Assembly (NCBI RefSeq): GCF_905475395.1
Contig: NC_058338.1
Location: forward strand, 98,131,435 to 98,195,434
Length of the DNA stretch: 64,000 nt
Source of the DNA: Chrysoperla carnea
Taxonomy: Eukaryota; Arthropoda; Insecta; Neuroptera; Chrysopidae
Direction: 5' to 3'
Under the pieces are notes generated by a model. That model was not told the origin of the DNA, searched no databases, and saw nothing but the letters and a program-made list of their open reading frames with translations. Both the position numbers and the translations under genes were made by a program. Position 1 is the first letter of the stretch; the number at the start of each line of letters is the position of its first letter. Below are positions 12,370 to 21,587 of this stretch, piece after piece.

Positions 12370-13469
12370 AGATGTGTAAACAAGGTCAACTTTTTTTTGC
12401 GTTCAGTTTAAGTTAATACCATTTGCGATTGTAGTGACTCGTAATAGATGGAGTTGAGTGGGCAACGCAAGTTTATGTAAAAAGAGTATATAGTCCAGTA
12501 ATTCTACAACCGACCAATTGATAAAATCGAATTTGATACTACCCAGAAACAAAAAGTAATCCAACCCAACTCATTCAATAGATTTTTTTGTTATCGACAT
12601 TTTTTAGCGATTTTCGACTAATGACTTGGCTAATTGACTAGCTTCATTATATTAAAATTGAATAAAAAATAACATTTACTTAAATAACTATCGCACCAAA
12701 TAGTTTTAAAAAAATTTTTAAAATAAGAAATTTAGATTATCTTAATAAACCTTAATGCTTAAAGATTGGCTCATAGTGATTTACTACAGTACAAGAACTG
12801 AAGAAGATCGAATGGCTAAATATAAAGAATGTGATTAAAATTTTGAATGTAATAAAGTTAGTATTTGTATTTTTTTTCTGGAACTATTCCTGGAATTGCC
12901 GATTCACTATAATAATTAATTTATTAATGATCCTAAACACTTTCGGATTTGATTTAACCGTGCATCAATTTCATTTTTATTGGAATAGTGGTTTTCTACC
13001 GTCTTCGTCTACATATTTGACTTGAGAGTTGATTGTTGGCAACACTGGGCGAGACGTAAATCTCATAGATAAATACTATTACAATATCTTTGCGTAAATC
13101 TGTATAACCCACTGACCTCCGTCTACATAAAACTGCGTCACATCACCTCCCCAAGCTGCATCTCAATGTGCTCCATGGCTAAACGTAACAAAACATAGCT
13201 CTGATAAAAAAACACTCGTTTAGCAAAGGAATATAATATATTTTTAAAAAATATATATTTTTTTACACATCTGACAATATATAATTATATTTTTTATCCA
13301 TGTAATGGCTAATAAGTTTACATTGCTTGTAAAACATACACGCTACCAAAACTTGAGCTGTTTTATTTAAAAATAATAAAATTTATAATTTATAGGCTTT
13401 ATTTATTTCTTTTCTCTACAGGTCATTTTGTATATTTAGATTTAAGGTAGGTATTTATTAATATATATA
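12370..13469. other. AT-rich flank 5' of the retrovirus
   Basis: No gene or clear repeat is seen. An A/T palindromic stretch (about 13238-13263) and a run of alternating AT (13459-13469) lie here; the AT run is the insertion target of the retrovirus. Confidence 0.4.
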
Positions 13470-14038
13470 TGTGGTGCATCAGATTTCCAACACAGATTCC
13501 CATAAACTGAATATTTGAGAATCGCTGACTAAGCAGACTCCCATAATAAATTCATTTCTTCTTTTTTGCAGGATTGCATTATTTTCATTATAAATAAAAA
13601 TATTTTTCTAATTTTAATTAGTCTTTGATAATCTTTGAAAAAATAAAATTTTTAAGTTAATTTCGAATTGTTATTATGTTCAAAATAGTTTACATCATAT
13701 TAATTGTTATAATCATTGTTGTAATGTAAAGTTATTTTTATTAATTAAATACAAAATATCTCAATTTAATTAAAAATTAATAAAGTGTTATAATTTGAAA
13801 AACATCCTAAATACGACGTAATCAACATTCAACAAAAATAAAAGTGAACATTGAAAGCATCGAGAAGTTAACACAACAATAGATCAAAGCTCCGTTTCTT
13901 GAATTTATCGAAAAAATCAAGTGGCGATCCCGTTAAACTGAACTGAAGGATTTCCAGTCGAATCCATTTCATAGGAGAACAACTAACAATTTTCGGACCA
14001 AATTGGTTTTCCTAAAAGTGAAATTGGAGGTCACGACA
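13470..14038 (+). repeat. 5' LTR
   Basis: It starts TGTGGTGCATCAGATTTCC and ends GGTCACGACA. The right copy at 21019-21587 has the same length, and I found no difference when reading them side by side. It should hold the promoter and the RNA start; candidate AATAAA signals occur from about 13593. A sequence resembling the primer binding site (TGGCGATCC) also occurs inside the LTR near 13922. Confidence 0.95.
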
Positions 14039-14042
14039 AAAT

Positions 14043-14058
14043 TGGCGATCCTGCCAGG
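14043..14058 (+). other. Primer binding site
   Basis: TGGCGATCCTGCCAGG begins 4 bases after the 5' LTR ends. It would pair with the 3' end of a tRNA ending in CGCCA. Several insect retroelements (412, mdg1) use tRNA-Arg with a similar TGGCGA start, so tRNA-Arg is my best guess. The exact tRNA is not determined. Confidence 0.7.
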
Positions 14059-14257
14059 ATAATACTACGTATTAGTTAGAGTTGAAAAACTTAAATATTG
14101 TGATTTACGAACATTACCAGCTTGGAAAAATACCAGGTCAAGACGGTGCTTGTATAATTACATTCAACAGTGGTTCAACGATAACAAAAACAACAAAAGC
14201 TTAAGCAGTTCCAAACCAGTGCAGGTCTAGACGCAGCAAAGCCGAGCTTGTATCAAG

Positions 14258-14263
14258 GTAAGC
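14258..14263 (+). promoter_or_regulatory. Predicted splice donor for env mRNA
   Basis: CAAG|GTAAGC is a strong donor match in the untranslated leader, 70 bases before the gag start codon. Joined to the acceptor at 18976-18977 it would remove gag and pol. Gypsy makes its envelope from a spliced RNA, so this is the expected arrangement; usage itself is inferred. Confidence 0.6.
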
Positions 14264-14327
14264 GAATTGTTTATTTTGCTTCTGCTGTTAAATTTTTAAA
14301 TAATTTTTATCCCATACACAATTCACA

Positions 14328-15389
14328 ATGTCCTCTCACCCATCACGAAATAATTCTCCTGAACCAGAAATCTCTGAAGATGAGGGTTCATTTGTCGATA
14401 GCGAAAAAATTCCAATATCATTTCTCGCACAAATGATTACACCGTATAATGGCAATCCAGCCGAACTTCAAAATTTTTTACAAAATGCCGAAAATGCTTT
14501 AAGTCTTTCACAAGATTCTCAAAAAAGAGCCTTAACAGCATTGATATTTTCTAAAGTATCTGCCGATGTAAAAAATAAACTAAACGCTACAAATATTACA
14601 ACTTTTGCAAATTTAAAACAAAAATTAGAACAAATTTTTCAAATTACGGAAAGTTTAACATTTTTACAAGAACAATTGGAAACATGTAAACAAAAACCGA
14701 ATGAATCAATAAAAGAATTTTACTCTCGCATTGAACGTCTAAATTCTCGCATTATTCAAAAAGTAAAAGAAAAAACTACTTCGAAATCCATGTTAATTGG
14801 AAAATTAGCATTAATCGAGGATATGGCACTCAGAAGGTTTACACACCATTGTAAACCGGAAATATCCAATATTCTACGTCACAAAAATTGCAACTCAATG
14901 AATGAAGCGTTATCAATAGCAAGCGAAGAGGAAGCGTTCATTAGCATGCAAAACCAACTTAGAAATACAAGCTTAAATAATATTCATTCAAGTAATTCGC
15001 GAAAGTATTGTAAAATTTGTAGAAAAAATAATCATAATACTAAAGACTGTCGAAATAAAAATAATAGTTCACAATTTAATAATTCTAATTCTGGAGAGGC
15101 ATCACGCTCAGATAATCGAAATTATAATTTTAAACAATGTACTTATTGTAAATTTAAAGGGCATACTATTGACGAATGCCGGAAAAAACGTTTTAACGAA
15201 AATTTGAATAATTCAAATCCCAAAGTAGCCCACGCAAATAGTGGCTCAAATAATCCCAGTACTTCAAGGCAATCAAATAATCCCAATAATGATGTAAATC
15301 ATTTAAACTACAAATCGCTCGGGTTAACGGAAGCCCCAACTACGAGCAAGTCAACAGAGTGGGCTTCACTAAACTTCCAAATGCAATAA
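14328..15389 (+). CDS. Gag polyprotein of the errantivirus
   Basis: 353 residues. Gag packages the RNA and builds the particle core. The N-terminal part (about 30-215) is the capsid-like region, including TFLQEQLETCKQK and ESIKEFYSRIERLN. Two CCHC zinc knuckles of the form CX2CX4HX4C follow, with ligands C228, C231, H236, C241 and C271, C274, H279, C284; they sit in an asparagine- and lysine-rich basic tail that should bind RNA. Two CCHC motifs are notable because some errantivirus Gags (gypsy itself) lack a clear zinc knuckle. The stop codon lies 97 bases into the open pol frame, so pol is reached by -1 frameshifting. Confidence 0.93.
   Translation: MSSHPSRNNSPEPEISEDEGSFVDSEKIPISFLAQMITPYNGNPAELQNFLQNAENALSLSQDSQKRALTALIFSKVSADVKNKLNATNITTFANLKQKLEQIFQITESLTFLQEQLETCKQKPNESIKEFYSRIERLNSRIIQKVKEKTTSKSMLIGKLALIEDMALRRFTHHCKPEISNILRHKNCNSMNEALSIASEEEAFISMQNQLRNTSLNNIHSSNSRKYCKICRKNNHNTKDCRNKNNSSQFNNSNSGEASRSDNRNYNFKQCTYCKFKGHTIDECRKKRFNENLNNSNPKVAHANSGSNNPSTSRQSNNPNNDVNHLNYKSLGLTEAPTTSKSTEWASLNFQMQ
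15302..15347 (+). promoter_or_regulatory. -1 ribosomal frameshift signal between gag and pol
   Basis: T TTA AAC (15302-15308) is a classical slippery heptamer and is in register with gag, whose codons here read CAT TTA AAC TAC. Slipping back one base enters the pol frame, which is open from 15293 onward. An 8-base spacer is followed by GCTCG (15317-15321), which pairs with CGAGC (15343-15347); inner G/C pairs (15322-15323 with part of 15334-15337) could extend the stem. The spacer length is within the usual 5-9 range. Stem stability has not been computed. Confidence 0.75.
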
Positions 15390-18300
15390 TAAATGATAAA
15401 AAACTTTTATTTAATTCCGAACACTCTCAAAACAATCAATTTAATTTTTTAATTGACACAGGTGCTAGTGTTAGCTTATTAAAAGTTAACAATCTAAACC
15501 CCAATCATAAAACGGAAATAAATAGTAACATTAGAATATCAATTAAAGGTATAACTGATGGAACAATTTCATCATTTGGACTTGTATCAGTCTACATGAC
15601 TAAAAACGATCACAAATTTCATCATTTTTTTCATTTAGTGGATAGTGACACTGTACCATATGACGGAATTTTAGGTACAGATTTTCTAACGAAACATAAT
15701 GCTGTAATTAACTATAAAACTAATTCAATTTCTTTAGATCCCGCGAAAATTTTTAATACAAAAATCGAACCATCTAGGAAAGATGAAATTTTAAAACTAT
15801 TACGTACGGACACATTAAATGAAGAAGAAAAATCTAAGTTAACCGAAGTAATTATTGAATACAACCAAATTGTAAAATTAGAAAACGATATTCCAGGGTG
15901 CACAAATAAAATTGAACATGAAATTAAATTGATTGATGAGAGTTGTGCAATTAAAAATAAAATTTATCCTCTACCCAAACACTTACGTGAAGAAGCACAA
16001 AAACAAATTGACGAATTACTTAAAAATAATATTATTCGTAAAAGTAAAAGTCCATACAATTCTCCTGTTTGGATTGTAGATAAAAAATTAGACGCTTCAA
16101 ACATAAAAAAATATCGTATGGTAATTGACTATAGAATGCTTAACCAAAAAACCATACCAAATAATTACCCAATTCCACGAATTGATGAAATATTATCAAA
16201 TTTAGGGGGAAACAAGTACTTTTCGGCTCTTGATTTGGCGAGTGGGTTCCACCAAATTCCGATCAAATCCGAGGATATTCCCAAGACGGCCTTCACCGTT
16301 GGCCACGGTCATTTCGAATTCCTTCGAATGCCATTTGGTTTGGTAAACGCTCCAGCGACTTTCCAAACCCTTATGAATGAAATATTTCATGACCAAATTT
16401 TACAACAAAAATGTATGTGTTATCTAGATGACTTAATTATTCTTGGAAAAAGTCTAGACGAACACATCGCATACTTAAAAGAAATTTTACAAATATTAAA
16501 AAACAATAATCTAAAAATAAACATGGACAAATGCGAATTTCTTCAACAAGAATTAAAGTATTTAGGCCATACAATAACTTTATCTGGTATAAAACCTCAA
16601 AAAGAAAAAATTGAAAAAATTCTCAATTTAAACGAACCAAAAAATATTAAACAGATTCAAAGTTTCCTAGGTATCACTGGATACTATCGAAAATTTATAA
16701 AAAATTACGGTGAAATAGCCAAGCCTCTAACCAAACTGTTGAAGAAAAATCAAAAATTCATATTTGACGAAAAATGTAAAAATTCTTTTGAAACTTTAAA
16801 ATCAAAAATTACTTCAGCACCAATTCTACAATACCCCGATGATAATAAAATGTTTTCAATCACTACAGATGCTTCAAATCTGGCTATAGGTGGGGTACTA
16901 ACACAATCGTATGACGGAGTAGATTTACCTATCGCATACTACTCTTACACACTAAACAAAGCCGAACAAAATTACTCTACTATAGAGAAGGAATGCCTTG
17001 CTATTTTAAAAACTATTAAAAATTTCCATCATTTTCTCTATGGCCGCGAGTTTTTGGTAAAAACGGATCACCGCCCATTAGTATGGCTGAATTCGGTTAA
17101 GGACCCTACTAGCAGACTCGTACGTTGGAGACTAAAACTTATGAACTACCAGTACAAAATAAATTACACACCGGGAAAAACAAATTATACTGCAGACACT
17201 TTAAGTCGCCCAATATTTGTTGCAATGATTAACAAAGAAAAATCCTATGAAGATTTTCAAAAATTCAATAAAAAATCGAACCCAATAATAAGATTCAACC
17301 CTGGTTGCGATATAGCAACCATTAAAAATTTAATAATACCATGTGCAAAAAATTTAAATATTAACGAAAATTTAAAAACATTTATTCTAAACAATTTTAC
17401 CTTAAATGAAATTAAAAATGCAAATCTTGGTCAAGTTCTGAGAAAAGAAAATGCTAATCAAAATATAATTTTACTAATTCTAAAACAACACGAAAATTAT
17501 AAAATAAACCCAAAACTTTTATATGAAGTAGTGGACGAAGTAGCACTTACATCACCTGACTTCAACACCTTCATCGACTTAGCATTTATAGATAAATCAA
17601 TTCAAACAAAATATCTAAATAACCTACTGTTATATCATTTTAACAATAATATCGAAAAAATAAACGTCGAAAATATAAACTACAGTACGCTTCTAACTGA
17701 GGATGAAATACAGAATATATTACAAAACGAACTAAATATATCAAATGAAGAACCCGAACAAATTCCATCTACTTCCAAAGAAAATGACAACGAAATCATC
17801 GAAATACCAGATGATATAGACACAGACAACATAGAACCAGACGAGGTAGAACCACCAAATGAAACACAACCAAATAATGAAGAACCAAACGAGAATACTG
17901 TACCTGAGGAAGGAACAACCACTACCATTATCCGTACAGACGAAGAAAAGAAGAGACTTTTACAAGAATATCACGATTCCCCACTTAGAGGACATCCAGG
18001 CGTCTCAAGAACGTATAGTGAACTTCGAGAAAAATACTTTTGGAAGGGAATGAAGACATACGTTGAAAACTATATAAAGAAATGTCCCACATGTCAAAAA
18101 GCAAAATCTTCTCATCTAAATAAAGCGCCCATGGTTATCACCACCACTGCGGAAAACTTCAACGATGAAATTTCAATGGACTTTGTAGGTCCCCTACCGG
18201 TCACATCAAATGGGAATAAATTCATCTTAACCATACAAGATCACCTTACGAAACATCTGCAAGCTTTTCCAATGTCAGATAGAAAAGCTGAAACAACAGC

Positions 18301-19048
18301 TATCTATTTTTTGAAATATGCTTGTACATTCGGATTTCCTAAGGCCATCCTCACGGATCAAGATCCGGTCTTCACCAGCGCACTAATAAAAGAAGTAAAC
18401 AAATTATTCGACATAAAACAAAAATTGACATCACCATATCATCCACAAACCAATGGATCTTTAGAAAGGACGCATTCTTATATTGAAAATTATCTTCGAG
18501 CATACATTAACGCCGAAATGGATAATTGGGATGAAATGCTCTACCTAGCAACATTCTCATACAACAGTCATAAAAATCGTTCCACAAACGAAACTCCATA
18601 CACATTGGTATTCGGAATAGATCCACACATTCCCACTTCATTCGAGAAAAACACAACAAGGAAAACCTATCAAAATTTATCAAAGGAAGTTCAGGACAAA
18701 TTAAAACGTATTCGGACAGTTGCAAGAGAAAATTTAACCAAAAGTAAAGAAGTTAATAAAGCCCAATATGACAAAAAACAAACCAAACCACGCACATTTA
18801 ACGTAGGAGACGATGTATTAATCAAGGAAGGCCAAGCAGCCCCAGGAAAACTAAAAAACCGATTCAGAGGTCCTTTCAAAATCATTTCAGTCCATCCTGA
18901 ATCACACACCGTCACTATAAAAATGAAAAAATCAAACAAAACGTACCATGAAAATAATCTGAAACATTATATTTCAGATGATGATCAGATTGTTCGTACT
19001 GCTATTACTTCGCCAGGCGACAACAGAACTACAGGTGGAACAAATTGA
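15308..19048 (+). CDS. Pol polyprotein: protease, reverse transcriptase, RNase H, integrase
   Basis: Pol is translated as a Gag-Pol fusion from the slip site; no start codon is needed. Residue numbers here count from 15359. Protease: DTGAS at 33-37. Reverse transcriptase about 205-410, with YLDD at 355-358 as the catalytic box and LDLASGFHQIPI and RMPFGLVNAPATFQ as neighbouring blocks. RNase H about 490-620, with D504, E543 and D570. A long acidic linker (about 790-865) precedes integrase. The integrase zinc domain has H872, H879, C909 and C912. The catalytic core D941, D1000, E1036 has 35 residues between the last two (DD35E). A GPF motif at 1171-1173 is the GPY/F module. All catalytic residues are present, so the enzyme looks functional. 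The last 71 bases overlap env. Confidence 0.95.
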   Translation, partial: LQIARVNGSPNYEQVNRVGFTKLPNAIINDKKLLFNSEHSQNNQFNFLIDTGASVSLLKVNNLNPNHKTEINSNIRISIKGITDGTISSFGLVSVYMTKNDHKFHHFFHLVDSDTVPYDGILGTDFLTKHNAVINYKTNSISLDPAKIFNTKIEPSRKDEILKLLRTDTLNEEEKSKLTEVIIEYNQIVKLENDIPGCTNKIEHEIKLIDESCAIKNKIYPLPKHLREEAQKQIDELLKNNIIRKSKSPYNSPVWIVDKKLDASNIKKYRMVIDYRMLNQKTIPNNYPIPRIDEILSNLGGNKYFSALDLASGFHQIPIKSEDIPKTAFTVGHGHFEFLRMPFGLVNAPATFQTLMNEIFHDQILQQKCMCYLDDLIILGKSLDEHIAYLKEILQILKNNNLKINMDKCEFLQQELKYLGHTITLSGIKPQKEKIEKILNLNEPKNIKQIQSFLGITGYYRKFIKNYGEIAKPLTKLLKKNQKFIFDEKCKNSFETLKSKITSAPILQYPDDNKMFSITTDASNLAIGGVLTQSYDGVDLPIAYYSYTLNKAEQNYSTIEKECLAILKTIKNFHHFLYGREFLVKTDHRPLVWLNSVKDPTSRLVRWRLKLMNYQYKINYTPGKTNYTADTLSRPIFVAMINKEKSYEDFQKFNKKSNPIIRFNPGCDIATIKNLIIPCAKNLNINENLKTFILNNFTLNEIKNANLGQVLRKENANQNIILLILKQHENYKINPKLLYEVVDEVALTSPDFNTFIDLAFIDKSIQTKYLNNLLLYHFNNNIEKINVENINYSTLLTEDEIQNILQNELNISNEEPEQIPSTSKENDNEIIEIPDDIDTDNIEPDEVEPPNETQPNNEEPNENTVPEEGTTTTIIRTDEEKKRLLQEYHDSPLRGHPGVSRTYSELREKYFWKGMKTYVENYIKKCPTCQKAKSSHLNKAPMVITTTAENFNDEISMDFVGPLPVTSNGNKFILTIQDHLTKHLQAFPMSDRKAETTAIYFLKYACTFGFPKAILTDQDPVFTSALIKEVNKLFDIKQKLTSPYHPQTNGSLERTHSYIENYLRAYINAEMDNWDEMLYLATFSYNSHKNRSTNETPYTLVFGIDPHIPTSFEKNTTRKTYQNLSKEVQDKLKRIRTVARENLTKSKEVNKAQYDKKQTKPRTFNVGDDVLIKEGQAAPGKLKNRFRGPFKIISVHPESHTVTIKMKKSNKTYHENNLKHYISDDDQIVRTAITSPGDNRTTGGTN
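18970..18978 (+). promoter_or_regulatory. Predicted env splice acceptor abutting the env start codon
   Basis: TATATTTCAG|ATG places an acceptor AG at 18976-18977, immediately before the env ATG at 18978. Joining to the leader donor (exon end 14257) would make env the first frame of the spliced RNA. Use of this site is inferred from position and consensus. Confidence 0.6.
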
Positions 19049-20969
19049 TAAATCACCTGGTTTATTCTTCAAACGCCTCGGAGAAGCAAAAATATGTAAC
19101 CAACATCTAACTTTACTTCACTTTATAAATACTACTACCTTCAATGAAAACTTAAACACAGCAACACGCTTTTACCATAAATCTTATACGTTATGTTCAC
19201 TGATACCAAGTAATCACTCCAACGCAGCAGCTTGTAAACTTCAACAAAAATTATTAGTGCAACAATTAACTGAAATTAAATCATTAATTAATACCGTTCA
19301 ATCCCACAATTTACAATTAGACAAACCGACTACAACAAAAACTCTTTTAAGAAAACGTCGAGGTCTCATAAATGCAGGATCTAAAATCCTGAAATGGCTA
19401 GTAGGTACACCCGATTCAGACGACTCTGAATTCTACTCAAATTCTATTAATTCTCTTATCGATGATCGGAAAACCACCCACTTAATGATGAAAGACCAAA
19501 TAAAAATACTTTCAGACACCATGAATACACTAAATAAAACCTTAGAAACAATACAAGACGCTGAACAGGAATTAAACGCGAATATTAAATCTTTTAATAA
19601 ATTTATAAATAAATCATCTGCAGCAATTAACGAAAACTCTCTAGAAATAGAAATATTAGATCATTTATTATTAATAAAACAAATAAACGATATAAATATT
19701 AGACAGCTACAATCCTATAGCATGACTCTAACGCTCATTCGTCATGGAATTGTAGATTATAATATAATTAATCCTACCACACTTTATAATGAATTAAAAC
19801 AAATCACTTCATTATCATTACCAATTAAAATAGAACCAGAAAATATTGAATACTATTATCAAATTATGGATGTTAAAGCTTTCATAAAAGAATCTACACT
19901 AGTAATATTAATTAAAATCCCAATAGCACAAATCTCAGAATTTAACCTATTTCAAGTATTTCCTTTACCAACTCCACATAAAAATTCAAGCCAAATTTCC
20001 TATATCACAATTGATTATCCATATTTAATATCTAGCAGAAGTAAATCTCAATTCGCATTACTTAAACAGCTTGACAAATGCATTCGCCTAAATGACTTGT
20101 ACATTTGTAAGCACATCGACACAATGGAACGACGTTCAACCGATATATGTGAATTGGAAATGTTCGATTTGGAAAACCAAATTATACCAAAATCATGTAA
20201 AACTACCACCATCATTGCCCAACCTGAAATATGGCAACAAGTATCAAAAAATCAATGGCTGTTTATCCTTTCCAAATTAACAAAAGGAACTCTACTTTGC
20301 AATACTGGAGCAGACCAAGAATCAACATTAAACGGAATGGGTTTACTAAAAATTACTGGAGATTGTCGCTTTATAACAAACAATATTATTCTACAACCAG
20401 AAATAACAATTCGAAATGTAACTACGTACCTACAAATTCCACAAGTAAACATTTTAGAAGATGATTGTTGTAAATATCTTTTTAAAGAAGAAAAACTTAG
20501 TCCAGAACAATTAAAACCAATAAAATTAAGAAATCTGGATTTAAATGAAATCAAATACACACAACATCAACTGAAGAAAATGGATGAAAACCTGCAAACA
20601 CAATTAAATAAACCATTCATAATCAAATACGAAAATACAATTTATAAATGGTTATGTTACATTAGAAGCGCTATGGCATCAATAGTTATTCTTTATTACA
20701 CATACAAATATGGAATTTTCAAAGTCCTCGCAACCCTTTTGTCAAAAACCATCAACTGCTTACTACCATGCAAAAAGAAAAATGGAGATACGTTTAACTT
20801 TTATAACTGCCTATTCGGAGAAAACAGGAACAATCAAGTTCAACCATACGAAACCAAAATCATATACGAACCAGATCAAGAAACTGTTCTTCTACAAAAC
20901 AGAAGACGGGCACCTTCAGAATCATCAAGCATTTCTGGCCGGCGTCCAATCCGTCAAGTAAAACTTTAA
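18978..20969 (+). CDS. Envelope protein (errantivirus Env, baculovirus F-like)
   Basis: 663 residues. Env is a membrane glycoprotein expected to mediate membrane fusion. A short hydrophobic N-terminus (MIRLFVLLLL) looks like a signal peptide. A furin-type site RKRR at 125-128 is followed by GLINAGSKILKWL, which matches the position and character of the fusion peptide of errantivirus Env and baculovirus F proteins. A heptad-rich stretch follows (about 165-245). Several cysteines (368, 377, 391, 407, 441, 463, 497, 498) lie in the ectodomain. A membrane segment at about 562-585 is followed by a cysteine- and arginine-containing tail. Several N-X-S/T sites are present. The frame is unbroken. It overlaps the 3' end of pol by 71 bases and is probably expressed by splicing. 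Confidence 0.92.
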   Translation: MMIRLFVLLLLRQATTELQVEQIDKSPGLFFKRLGEAKICNQHLTLLHFINTTTFNENLNTATRFYHKSYTLCSLIPSNHSNAAACKLQQKLLVQQLTEIKSLINTVQSHNLQLDKPTTTKTLLRKRRGLINAGSKILKWLVGTPDSDDSEFYSNSINSLIDDRKTTHLMMKDQIKILSDTMNTLNKTLETIQDAEQELNANIKSFNKFINKSSAAINENSLEIEILDHLLLIKQINDINIRQLQSYSMTLTLIRHGIVDYNIINPTTLYNELKQITSLSLPIKIEPENIEYYYQIMDVKAFIKESTLVILIKIPIAQISEFNLFQVFPLPTPHKNSSQISYITIDYPYLISSRSKSQFALLKQLDKCIRLNDLYICKHIDTMERRSTDICELEMFDLENQIIPKSCKTTTIIAQPEIWQQVSKNQWLFILSKLTKGTLLCNTGADQESTLNGMGLLKITGDCRFITNNIILQPEITIRNVTTYLQIPQVNILEDDCCKYLFKEEKLSPEQLKPIKLRNLDLNEIKYTQHQLKKMDENLQTQLNKPFIIKYENTIYKWLCYIRSAMASIVILYYTYKYGIFKVLATLLSKTINCLLPCKKKNGDTFNFYNCLFGENRNNQVQPYETKIIYEPDQETVLLQNRRRAPSESSSISGRRPIRQVKL

Positions 20970-21006
20970 GAATTTCCTCGTTCAAGAAACTGCGTAAATT
21001 CTTTTA

Positions 21007-21018
21007 ATAGGGGAGGAT
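21007..21018 (+). other. Polypurine tract
   Basis: AATAGGGGAGGAT directly precedes the TG of the 3' LTR. It is the expected primer site for plus-strand DNA synthesis. Confidence 0.8.
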
Positions 21019-21587
21019 TGTGGTGCATCAGATTTCCAACACAGATTCCCATAAACTGAATATTTGAGAATCGCTGACTAAGCAGACTCCCATAATAAAT
21101 TCATTTCTTCTTTTTTGCAGGATTGCATTATTTTCATTATAAATAAAAATATTTTTCTAATTTTAATTAGTCTTTGATAATCTTTGAAAAAATAAAATTT
21201 TTAAGTTAATTTCGAATTGTTATTATGTTCAAAATAGTTTACATCATATTAATTGTTATAATCATTGTTGTAATGTAAAGTTATTTTTATTAATTAAATA
21301 CAAAATATCTCAATTTAATTAAAAATTAATAAAGTGTTATAATTTGAAAAACATCCTAAATACGACGTAATCAACATTCAACAAAAATAAAAGTGAACAT
21401 TGAAAGCATCGAGAAGTTAACACAACAATAGATCAAAGCTCCGTTTCTTGAATTTATCGAAAAAATCAAGTGGCGATCCCGTTAAACTGAACTGAAGGAT
21501 TTCCAGTCGAATCCATTTCATAGGAGAACAACTAACAATTTTCGGACCAAATTGGTTTTCCTAAAAGTGAAATTGGAGGTCACGACA
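21019..21587 (+). repeat. 3' LTR
   Basis: It has the same 569-bp length, start (TGTGGTGCATC) and end (GGTCACGACA) as the 5' LTR, with no difference seen by eye. It is followed by TATATATATA, mirroring the 5' flank. Confidence 0.95.

Larger units (their letters stand above)
13470..21587 (+). mobile_element. Complete insect endogenous retrovirus (errantivirus, Ty3/gypsy class)
   Basis: The element is 8,118 bp. It has two 569-bp LTRs of the form TG...CA, a primer binding site, intact gag, pol and env frames, and a polypurine tract. It is flanked by TATATA on both sides, which fits the alternating pyrimidine-purine targets known for gypsy-type errantiviruses, although the flanks are simple AT repeats and the exact duplication length is uncertain. 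Domain order in pol (protease, reverse transcriptase, RNase H, integrase) places it in the Ty3/gypsy class. The third frame encodes an F-like envelope, as in gypsy, 17.6 and ZAM. The LTRs look identical by eye and no frame is broken, so insertion is probably recent. It lies between the two host genes and interrupts neither. Confidence 0.95.

Noticed and set aside
14248..14436. Short plus frame starting in the retrovirus leader
   Set aside because: It begins with GTG, overlaps gag in another frame and spans the splice donor; nothing supports translation.
17680..17928. 82-codon minus frame rich in serine and glycine
   Set aside because: Antisense of the acidic linker of pol; its composition follows from the pol codons.
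20252..20560. 102-codon minus frame inside env
   Set aside because: Antisense shadow of an intact env frame.
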